A DNA stretch of 62,107 nucleotides. It comes from Verrucomicrobiota bacterium. Its GTDB lineage: Bacteria; Verrucomicrobiota; Verrucomicrobiia; Opitutales; UBA953. The position numbers and the translations under genes are program-made. Shown piece after piece: positions 51,600 through 58,152 of this stretch. Below the pieces are notes generated by a model. The model saw nothing but the letters and a program-made list of their open reading frames with translations. It did not search any database and had not been told where the DNA came from. The stretch is taken from positions 1-62,107 of the forward strand of contig JAPLTV010000028.1 of NCBI GenBank assembly GCA_026397955.1, in the 5' to 3' direction. The first letter of the stretch is position 1. The number at the start of each line of letters is the position of its first letter.

Positions 51600-52748
51600 A
51601 TGCTCTCCCCCGAAGCACTGACCTATGGCACCCTCCTGGTGACGGGCTTCCTGACCCTCCGCCGCTCGCGTCGCGCCGGCCTTACCCTGCGTCGCCAACA
51701 CGGCCTCATCGACGGCCAGCCGGTCCAGCTCCACACGCTCACGAACGCCCGCGGGATGGAAATCTCGGTCAGCGAGTTCGGCGCCACGCTCACGTCCATC
51801 CGCATCCCTGATGCCCACGGCCACCTCGGCGAAATCACCCTCGGCCTCCGCTCGCTCGAGGACTATGTCGCCGGGAATCCCTTCCTCGGCAGCACCGTCG
51901 GCCGTTACGCCAACCGCCTCGCGAACGGTCAGCTGACCGTCGACGGCCGCACCATTGCCCTCGCGCAGAACAACAACGGCAACCACCTCCACGGCGGCCT
52001 CCGCGGCTTCGATAAGCGCGTCTGGAAATCCGAAGCGATCCGCACCGCCGACGCATCCGCGGTCCGCCTGACCTACGTCAGCCCCGATGGCGAAGAAGGC
52101 TACCCGGGCGCGCTCAGCGTGACGGTCACGTACACCCTGCCCGACGCCTCCGACGAGCTGAGCATCGACTTCGCGGCGACGACCGACGCCCCCACGGCCT
52201 GCAATCTGACGAACCACGTCTTCTTCAATCTCGCGGGCCAAGGCAGCATCCTCGACCACCGCGTGACGCTGCGTTCCGACCGGATTGTACCGGTGACGGC
52301 CGCACTTATCCCGACCGGCGAGTTCATGGACGTCACGAACACGCCGTTCGACTTCCGCCGCCCGCACGCGATCGGCGAACGCATCGGCGCCCCGCACGAC
52401 CAGCTCCGTCGCGGCCGCGGCTACGACCACTGCTACGACCTCGGCACGGACAAGTCCCTTAAGTCCGCCGCGTACGTCACCGAAGAATCCTCGGGCCGCA
52501 CGCTCGAAGTCCTCACCGACGCCCCCGGCCTCCAGCTCTACACCGGCAACTTCCTCACCGGCACCGTGCAAGGCCGCTGGCCAAAGCCCTTCGCCTTCCG
52601 CCAAGGCTTCTGCCTCGAGCCTGGGCTCTTCCCTGACTCTCCGAACCAGCCCGCGTTCCATCGCCTCGGCTACCCCAGCGGCATCCTGCGCCCCGGCGAA
52701 CAGTATTCCCAAAAGCTCGTCTTCCGGTTCGGGGTTGTCCGCGGATAA
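51600..52748 (+). CDS. galM: Aldose 1-epimerase
   Basis: This enzyme interconverts alpha and beta anomers of hexoses. The 382-residue protein has the family arginine in STVGRYANRLANGQ, His in NNGNHLHGGLRGFDKRVW, the catalytic His in NLTNHVFFNLAG and the catalytic Glu in GFCLEPGLFPDSPNQPAF. The first ~25 residues are a hydrophobic/basic segment (TYGTLLVTGFLTLRRSRRAG) that could be a weak membrane anchor; a shorter start is possible. It is convergent with the symporter gene, which supports a role in sugar uptake and use. A shrunken 35-bp repeat follows its stop. Confidence 0.93.
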   Translation: MLSPEALTYGTLLVTGFLTLRRSRRAGLTLRRQHGLIDGQPVQLHTLTNARGMEISVSEFGATLTSIRIPDAHGHLGEITLGLRSLEDYVAGNPFLGSTVGRYANRLANGQLTVDGRTIALAQNNNGNHLHGGLRGFDKRVWKSEAIRTADASAVRLTYVSPDGEEGYPGALSVTVTYTLPDASDELSIDFAATTDAPTACNLTNHVFFNLAGQGSILDHRVTLRSDRIVPVTAALIPTGEFMDVTNTPFDFRRPHAIGERIGAPHDQLRRGRGYDHCYDLGTDKSLKSAAYVTEESSGRTLEVLTDAPGLQLYTGNFLTGTVQGRWPKPFAFRQGFCLEPGLFPDSPNQPAFHRLGYPSGILRPGEQYSQKLVFRFGVVRG

Positions 52749-52759
52749 CCGCGGACAAC

Positions 52760-52776
52760 GGGATCCGCTGCGAAGG
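52760..52776 (+). repeat. Deleted remnant of the 35-bp 3'-end repeat
   Basis: GGGATCCGCTGCGAAGG equals the two ends of copy 1 joined, with the middle 15 or 16 bases lost between short CTG repeats. It lies 12 bp after the galM stop, in the same gene-relative direction as the full copies. Confidence 0.6.
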
Positions 52777-52786
52777 AATGTCTTGA

Positions 52787-52910
52787 GGTAGGGGCGCGAC
52801 TGCGTCGCGTCCGTTCGCGGACGAACATTGAATCCGATTGAACTGGGCTAAGCCCCGACGACTCCCGTCCTCCGGCTTCGAACGGCGGTGATGGCAATCA
52901 CCGCCCTACC
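52787..52910 (+). repeat. GGTAGGG/CCCTACC-bounded element, long form A
   Basis: The 124-bp element is bounded by GGTAGGG and CCCTACC. Hairpin A (GGCGCGAC / GTCGCGTC) lies at the left end and hairpin B (GGCGGTGA / TCACCGCC) at the right. The middle has CGTCCGTTCGCGGACG, a 6-bp stem with a TTCG loop that competes with hairpin A. It sits between the convergent galM and symporter genes. Confidence 0.88.
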
Positions 52911-52920
52911 CGATGCATCA

Positions 52921-52940
52921 AGGCCGCCGCAGGGCGACCT
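52921..52940 (-). terminator. Terminator-like hairpin after the symporter gene
   Basis: On the minus strand the 8-bp stem AGGTCGCC / GGCGGCCT has a four-base loop but is followed by TTGATG instead of a T-run. The same place after two other genes holds good terminators, so this may be a decayed one. Confidence 0.5.
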
Positions 52941-52974
52941 GTTTCGCAGCAGTTCACCATGCCAGCAGACCCCC
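52940..52974 (-). repeat. 35-bp 3'-end repeat, copy 2
   Basis: It is about 23 bp after the symporter stop codon and reads, in the gene's sense, GGGGGTCTGCTGGC then ATGGTGAACTGCTGCGAAA. It differs from copy 1 at only a few positions. Confidence 0.88.
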
Positions 52975-52997
52975 ACGCGCCGGCGTAACGCCGGCGC

Positions 52998-54950
52998 TTA
53001 TGCCCGCTTCTCTGCCGCCGTACTGTCCGCCCAGAGCTGCTGAGTCGTCTTGAGGAGGACGTAGCCGCTCACGAGCGTGACGGCGGTGAGCACCCAGGCC
53101 ATGGTGAGGCGCTTAGGGTCGCCGGAAGCGTAGAGGAAGTTGCCGATGGCGAAGAGCGAACCCCAGATGAGCGCGCAGCCGGAGATCCAGCCAACGAAGG
53201 CCGAGCCGATGCGATTCTCTTGGGAGATCTCGGCGTCGCTGATGCCGGCTTCGGCGCGGATGTCGGTCCAGCCCGGGCCCGCGGGCTTCACCTTCTGACA
53301 GAAGGCGATGAGCGTCGCACGATCCGTCTGCGGGCCGACATACGCGGTGATGAGCCAGGATAGCGTGGTCAAGGCGACTTGAATGATCGTCGTGGTCGCG
53401 AAGTCTGCATGAGGCATGAAGTACGGCACGGCCACCGCGGTCACGAGCGACATCACCATGGCGACAACTTCACACCAGGCCGAGATACGCCACCAGAACC
53501 AGCGGGCGAGATAGAGCAGGCCGGTGCCGGCACCGATGGAGAGCAGGACCTGGAAGGCCTGCTGCGCGGATTTCATATATAAGCTGAGCACAGCCGCGAC
53601 GACGTAGAGCAACACGGTCGAGAGACGGCCGACGTTCACATAGTGGGTCTCGCTGGCGTCCTTCTTGATGAAGCGACGATAGAAGTCGTGCACGAGATAC
53701 GAAGAGCCCCAGTTGAGGTGCGTCAGGATGGTCGAAGAATTGGCGGCGATGAGGCCGCCGATCATCAGGCCCACGAAGCCGACAGGGAGGAACATGAGCA
53801 TCGCCGGGAAAGCGGAGTCATGGCCGATGAGCGTCGAATCCGCGTTCGGGAAGGCCGACTTGATCGCCGCGAGGTCAGGATAGACGATGATGGAACACAG
53901 CGCGGTGATAATCCAAGGCCACGGACGCAGCACGTAGTGGGCGATGTTGAAGAAAAGTGTGCCACCGAGGGAATCCTTCTCGGACTTCGAGGCCAGCATG
54001 CGCTGGGCGATATAGGAACCACCGCCAGGCTCGGCGCCAGGATACCAGTTGGCCCACCAGCTGATGGCAATCGGCAGGATGAAGATCATCAGCGCCAGGT
54101 CCGACATCGTGAAGTTCGGCAGCATATCCAAAATCGGCTGACCGGTGCCATTAATCACCGACATCACTGGCTGGCCGTCTTCCATGACTGGAATTCCGTC
54201 TTTAACCTGGGCGACCCCATCGACCATCTTCTGAACTTTAGGTAGAATGACCTGCTGGGTCGAAAGTTTGGCGACCAAGGCCTTCAGTCCCGCCCAACCA
54301 CCCGCACCCTTGCCGACAAGACGCTCGCCGACCTCGACGAGCGAGAACCAGGCCGCGGCGAAGACGGCGGTCATCTTGATGAAGAACTGCACCATATCGA
54401 TGACGAGGACACCCCAGAGGCCGGAGTGCGCAGCGAAGACGACGTTCAGGATCCCGCAGACGACGATGGTCTGCCAGGCGGGCATCCCGAAGAGGATGTT
54501 GGCGATCTTACAAGCGGCCAACGTGACCATACCCATGATGAAGCAGTTGAAGAACAGCCCAAGGTAGAGGGCACGGAAGCCGCGGACGACCGAGGCGGCG
54601 GTGCCAGAGTAGCGATGCTCATAGAACTCGAGGTCGGTCATGACGCCCGAGCGGCGCCAGAGACGGGCGAAGAAGAAGACCGTGGCCACGCCGGTGAGCA
54701 CGAAGGCCCACCACTGCCAGTTGCCGGCGACGCCGTACTTACGGACCTGCTCGGTCACCCAGTTCGGGGTGTCGGACGAGAACGTCGTCGCGACCATCGA
54801 GAGGCCGGCGAGCCACCACGGCACCGAGCGACCGGAGGCGAAGAACTCGGCGGTGCTGCCGCTGGAGCGCTTGGCGAGGAAGAGCGCGGGTACAAAGCAG
54901 ATCAGGATCGAAGCTGCGACGATGACCCAATCAATCCAGGTAATATGCAT
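52998..54950 (-). CDS. Sodium:solute symporter family transporter
   Basis: SSS transporters take up sugars, amino acids or other solutes with Na+. The 650-residue protein has about 13-14 hydrophobic helices, with ASGRSVPWWLAGLSMVATTF, the family signature near the N-terminus, and ISWWANWYPGAEPGGGSYIAQ further on. A hydrophilic insert of ~60 residues (KLSTQQVILPKVQKMVDG onward, ~230-290) separates helices in the middle. Sugar is the likely substrate because galM and a dehydrogenase flank it; this is inference. A long hairpin lies directly before its start codon. Confidence 0.9.
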   Translation of the reverse strand: MHITWIDWVIVAASILICFVPALFLAKRSSGSTAEFFASGRSVPWWLAGLSMVATTFSSDTPNWVTEQVRKYGVAGNWQWWAFVLTGVATVFFFARLWRRSGVMTDLEFYEHRYSGTAASVVRGFRALYLGLFFNCFIMGMVTLAACKIANILFGMPAWQTIVVCGILNVVFAAHSGLWGVLVIDMVQFFIKMTAVFAAAWFSLVEVGERLVGKGAGGWAGLKALVAKLSTQQVILPKVQKMVDGVAQVKDGIPVMEDGQPVMSVINGTGQPILDMLPNFTMSDLALMIFILPIAISWWANWYPGAEPGGGSYIAQRMLASKSEKDSLGGTLFFNIAHYVLRPWPWIITALCSIIVYPDLAAIKSAFPNADSTLIGHDSAFPAMLMFLPVGFVGLMIGGLIAANSSTILTHLNWGSSYLVHDFYRRFIKKDASETHYVNVGRLSTVLLYVVAAVLSLYMKSAQQAFQVLLSIGAGTGLLYLARWFWWRISAWCEVVAMVMSLVTAVAVPYFMPHADFATTTIIQVALTTLSWLITAYVGPQTDRATLIAFCQKVKPAGPGWTDIRAEAGISDAEISQENRIGSAFVGWISGCALIWGSLFAIGNFLYASGDPKRLTMAWVLTAVTLVSGYVLLKTTQQLWADSTAAEKRA

Positions 54951-54951
54951 G

Positions 54952-54993
54952 GCAGGGTAAGGGGTTACCTATTTCTGTTTCCCCCTACCCTGC
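54952..54993 (-). promoter_or_regulatory. Start-codon-proximal leader hairpin of the symporter gene
   Basis: On the mRNA strand GCAGGGTAGGGGG pairs with CCCCTTACCCTGC over 13 bp with one G-U pair and a 16-base loop. The 3' arm ends one base before ATG 54950, so the stem would cover the ribosome landing site. It could act as a translational control element. The arm carries the GGTAGGG motif of the nearby repeats. Confidence 0.7.
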
Positions 54994-55047
54994 GTGGCAA
55001 CCGCGTTCCCTTTACTGATATGACCACTTCGGAGCATTAGTGCGCGA

Positions 55048-55172
55048 GGTAGGGACGTGATTGCCATCACGTCCGTTCGCGGACGGACATTGGACCACGT
55101 CGACCTAGGCTAAGACCCGACGACTCCCCGCCTCCGGCTGCGAACGGCGGCGATGGCAATCACCGCCCTACC
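55048..55172 (+). repeat. GGTAGGG/CCCTACC-bounded element, long form B
   Basis: This 125-bp element aligns with long form A end to end. Hairpin A is GACGTGAT / ATCACGTC with a perfect stem, hairpin B GGCGGCGA / TCACCGCC with one wobble or mismatch. The central CGTCCGTTCGCGGACG and CGACTCCC are kept. Arms of hairpin A differ from form A on both sides, keeping complementarity. Confidence 0.88.
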
Positions 55173-55218
55173 CAAGCCCCAGCCAATCATCCGGTCTCTG
55201 GTTTCCCTTTGAGCTTAA

Positions 55219-55299
55219 CCCGCTGTCTCGAGGTAGGGCCGAGCATCCCTGCTCGGCCGCGGCCGGCCAAGGATGGTTGGCCCTACCCAAGACAGCGGG
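55219..55299 (+). repeat. Compact element inside a perfect 10-bp inverted repeat
   Basis: Outer arms CCCGCTGTCT (55219-55228) and AGACAGCGGG (55290-55299) are perfectly complementary. They flank a 56-bp GGTAGGG...CCCTACC element (55232-55287). Inside are hairpins GCCGAGCA / TGCTCGGC and GGCCAA / TTGGCC. Together the arms could form a cruciform with a stem near 20 bp. Confidence 0.82.
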
Positions 55300-55322
55300 C
55301 GCGACGCCGTCACGTCCCTACC
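55299..55322 (-). repeat. Partial GGTAGGG element in reverse orientation
   Basis: On the minus strand GGTAGGG is followed by the arms ACGTGAC / GTCGCGC, a stem with one wobble and one mismatch. It directly follows the dehydrogenase terminator in transcription order. Confidence 0.55.
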
Positions 55323-55323
55323 C

Positions 55324-55352
55324 AAACAAAAAGGGCGCCTTGCGGCGCCCTT
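55324..55352 (-). terminator. Rho-independent terminator of the cytochrome-fused dehydrogenase gene
   Basis: On the minus strand the stem AAGGGCGCC / GGCGCCCTT closes a GCAA loop and is followed by TTTGTTT. It lies about 65 bp after the gene's stop codon, just after the 35-bp repeat. Confidence 0.88.
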
Positions 55353-55362
55353 CTCTTCCTTC

Positions 55363-55397
55363 TGCTTCGCAGCAGTTCACCATGCCAGCAGATCCCC
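55363..55397 (-). repeat. 35-bp 3'-end repeat, copy 3
   Basis: In the sense of the dehydrogenase gene it reads GGGGATCTGCTGGC then ATGGTGAACTGCTGCGAAG, one or two changes from copy 1. It starts 19 bp after the stop codon at 55417. Confidence 0.88.
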
Positions 55398-55416
55398 GCG
55401 CGACCACGGGTCGCGC

Positions 55417-57960
55417 TTACTTCTTTTGTAGCTCCGACTCGGTCCAGGCGTCGGTCCGGCCCTTGGTCTCGGCGCGGATCTTCTGGACGAGGTCGAGGGG
55501 CACGGGCGCGGCCTCGTGGTCCCACTCGCGGCGGATATAGGTCAGGACGCCGGCGATCTGCTCGTCGGTCAAGAACCCGGCGGCAGGCATGTCGTAACTG
55601 TAAGCCACGCCCTTCACTTTGATAGGGCCACGCAGGCCGTGCATGACGACCTTGATGATGCGTTCGGGGTCGCCGTTGACCCATTCGGAATCAGCGAGCG
55701 GCGGCGCCAGGCCGTCGAGGCCCTTACCGGTTGGCTGGTGGCACGCGGCGCACAAGCCCGCGAAGGTCTGCTTACCGGAATCGAAGAGGATCTGCTGCTC
55801 GTTGGTCAGCGCCTTGACGACAGGCACGACGACGCCGGGCTTGCCGGGCCAGACGACGGTGCTCTTGAACCAAGCGAGGGCCTTCACCATCGCGGTGTCC
55901 TTGCTCTTGGCCATCTTGGCCAGCGAAGCCGGCTCGGCGGTGAGCTTTACGGGGCGCTTAGCGGTGACGGTCGGGTGCGTGGCAAGCGAGCCGAGCAAGG
56001 TGACCTGCTGCGACTTGAGTGGTAACGCAGCGATGATTGCGAGGGCCTTCTCGACCTGGGCGGGCTTACGCGTCGAGAACACGCAGCGAAGCAAGGCGGC
56101 GGGCAAGGTCTTGGCATAATCCGCCGGCTTCTTCATCACGACCTCGAAGAGGCCGACCTCGCGGCCTTCGAGTCCGCTGATGAACGCATCCTGGATGAAG
56201 GCAACTTCACCCGCGCGAGTGATGAGCGCGGCGCCGGCAAGGTCGGCCGCGAGGGACTTGGCTTCACCGATCGAGAGCGCGAGCTGCTGCTGGACTTCGG
56301 TGACGGCTTCGGTGGCGGCGAGTTCGGTCCAGCGGGCGACGATCGCATCGCGGTCCGGCGAAGCCATCAGGGCCTCGGAGACACGGATGGCGGCGGCACG
56401 CACGCGCGGGTCATCATGGGCCATGCCGGCGAGGACGGCCTCGGCCTTCACGGCACCGCGGCCTTCGAGCGTCCAGAGGGCATGCACGCGTCCCATCGGC
56501 GAGGCGGAATCCTTGGCGAGGGCGACGAGAGCGGTGTCGATCGTCGCGTCCGGGGCGGCCTCCACGAGCAGGCGCTGGGCGGTCTCGCGGCGCCAGGAAT
56601 TACCGCTGGCGAGTTCGGCGACGAGTTCGGCCGGGGTCATCGCGGAAAGCTTCTTAGCCGGCGCGACAGCGGCGCCTTCGGGGGCGATACGCCAGACGCG
56701 TCCGAGCGCGAGGGGCTTGTCGAGGCCACGCTTCACGATCTGCTCGCGCAGGTAGGTGGTCAGCGAGATGCGGTGCTGGATGATGCCGCGGTAGAGATCG
56801 ATGACGTAGAGCGCGCCGTCGGGGCCCGTGAGCAGGTTGACCGGACGGAAGCGCTCGTCGGTCGAAGCCAGGAACTCCGTCTGGTCGTAGTAAGGCGTGC
56901 CCACGAGGGCGCCGCCTTCGGACTTCACCACGTTGCGCTTAATGAGATTACCGGCGGGCTCGCACACGAACGCGTTGCCGTAGGCATCAGCTGGGAAGAG
57001 GTCGGCGCGGTAAATCCACGGCGCGCAGGCGGCCGTGAACTCCTTGAGCTTGAACTCGCGGAGCATCTCGGGGCGATAGCCGCGGTTGATACCGGGGTTG
57101 ACGCGGATCGGCCAGACCAGCTGTTCCTTCGCGACCTTCCAGTTGAGACCCGTGGTACGACCGAGGTTCGGGTTGCGGTTGAGATAGGACGACGGGATGA
57201 CGTCGGCGCGCATCTGGTCGCTGTTGCTGTTATGGTAGAGGTGGCCGAAGTCGTCCTGCGAGAGGCCCCACTGCCCGCGGAAGTTACTCAGCCCGCGGAG
57301 CCAGCGGCCGTCCTTGAACTTGAAGCGGGCCGTGTAGGCGCCGACGTAGAGCCAGTTGTCATGCCCCCAGAGCATCGCGTTCGGGGCACGCTCCGGATTG
57401 GCGAGCTGCGGGCGGGAAGGATCGACGCGTACGCCGAAGTCCGTCGCCACCTCGATCTTCTCGTCGGCCTTGCCGTCGCCGTTCGTGTCGCGGCAGAACC
57501 AGAGATGGGGCGGAGCGCCGACCAGTACGCCATCGCGATGGAGGGCGAGAGCGCGCGGCATCACGACCTTATCAAGGAAGACCGTCGACGTCTCGTAGAC
57601 GCCGTCGCCGTCCTTATCCTCGAGGACGACCACGCGGCCGTGCGGCTGGTCTTCCGTCGTGCCATCGAGGTCGGGCATATAGCCCTGCATCTCCACGACC
57701 CAGAGCCGGCCATCCGGGCCGAACTGCGCCGCCACCGGATCGCCGATCTGCGGATCGCTGGCCACGAGCGAGATCTGGTAGCCCTTCGCGACCTGGAACG
57801 TCTTCAGCTGCTCCTGCGGCGTGTGCGCCGGCGAAGGCGGGATCAGGTTGTCGGGCACCAGCGGCACCATCGGCTCGCCGGCCTTGTCGCCGATCTGGCC
57901 GAACGCGGCGGCCGCCAGGCAAAGGGCGGACAGGGTCAGGGTGCGGCGGGGCATGCGCAT
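55417..57960 (-). CDS. PVC-type beta-propeller dehydrogenase with C-terminal cytochrome c domain
   Basis: The 847-residue exported protein has a signal peptide (RTLTLSALCLAAAAFGQ). A propeller domain runs to ~430, with ISLVASDPQIGDPVAAQFGP, RLWVVEMQGYMPD and LLTGPDGALYVIDLYRG. A HEAT-like helical region covers ~440-700 and a cytochrome c domain ends the protein (CAACH at 737-741, ligand methionine near YDMPA ~791). This layout is common in Planctomycetes and Verrucomicrobia. Substrates are probably sugars or sugar alcohols, by family. It differs from the 39890-41371 protein in having its own heme. It is transcribed in the same direction as the symporter. Confidence 0.9.
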   Translation of the reverse strand: MRMPRRTLTLSALCLAAAAFGQIGDKAGEPMVPLVPDNLIPPSPAHTPQEQLKTFQVAKGYQISLVASDPQIGDPVAAQFGPDGRLWVVEMQGYMPDLDGTTEDQPHGRVVVLEDKDGDGVYETSTVFLDKVVMPRALALHRDGVLVGAPPHLWFCRDTNGDGKADEKIEVATDFGVRVDPSRPQLANPERAPNAMLWGHDNWLYVGAYTARFKFKDGRWLRGLSNFRGQWGLSQDDFGHLYHNSNSDQMRADVIPSSYLNRNPNLGRTTGLNWKVAKEQLVWPIRVNPGINRGYRPEMLREFKLKEFTAACAPWIYRADLFPADAYGNAFVCEPAGNLIKRNVVKSEGGALVGTPYYDQTEFLASTDERFRPVNLLTGPDGALYVIDLYRGIIQHRISLTTYLREQIVKRGLDKPLALGRVWRIAPEGAAVAPAKKLSAMTPAELVAELASGNSWRRETAQRLLVEAAPDATIDTALVALAKDSASPMGRVHALWTLEGRGAVKAEAVLAGMAHDDPRVRAAAIRVSEALMASPDRDAIVARWTELAATEAVTEVQQQLALSIGEAKSLAADLAGAALITRAGEVAFIQDAFISGLEGREVGLFEVVMKKPADYAKTLPAALLRCVFSTRKPAQVEKALAIIAALPLKSQQVTLLGSLATHPTVTAKRPVKLTAEPASLAKMAKSKDTAMVKALAWFKSTVVWPGKPGVVVPVVKALTNEQQILFDSGKQTFAGLCAACHQPTGKGLDGLAPPLADSEWVNGDPERIIKVVMHGLRGPIKVKGVAYSYDMPAAGFLTDEQIAGVLTYIRREWDHEAAPVPLDLVQKIRAETKGRTDAWTESELQKK

Positions 57961-58152
57961 ACAGACACCAGATAACCCCGATGGTTACCGGGTCAACCGA
58001 CCCTATCACTTTACCCGGACTTTAAACGACAGGTCGCGGACATATAGCCAGCCAGGACTCACCCTGGAAACGGCCCCAGCTCTTTGCTCATCATAAAATC
58101 CCCATGCTGCACGTATTGTTTTTCCGTCCGGCTCATTAATCTAAATCGGGCC
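57961..58152. promoter_or_regulatory. Divergent spacer between dehydrogenase and hydrolase genes
   Basis: This 192-bp region must hold both promoters. It includes a short inverted repeat TAACC-CCGAT-GGTTA (near 57974-57988), close to the dehydrogenase start, which could be an operator. No firm promoter boxes were chosen. Confidence 0.35.

Larger units (their letters stand above)
54951..55416. other. 466-bp noncoding region with stacked hairpin elements
   Basis: From left to right it holds the leader hairpin of the symporter gene, about 50 bp without a clear feature, the second long GGTAGGG element, a ~45-bp plain stretch, a compact element within a 10-bp outer inverted repeat, a terminator, and the third 35-bp repeat. 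No convincing gene was found. Confidence 0.8.

Noticed and set aside
52749-52997. A possible IS element remnant at the GGTAGGG-bounded repeats.
   Set aside because: No transposase fragment is present in or near the elements and no target-site duplication could be shown; they are listed as repeats only.
51282-55397. The 35-bp repeats as a possible CRISPR array.
   Set aside because: Copies are hundreds to thousands of bases apart, in both directions, with genes between them and no unique spacers of even length; no cas genes are nearby.
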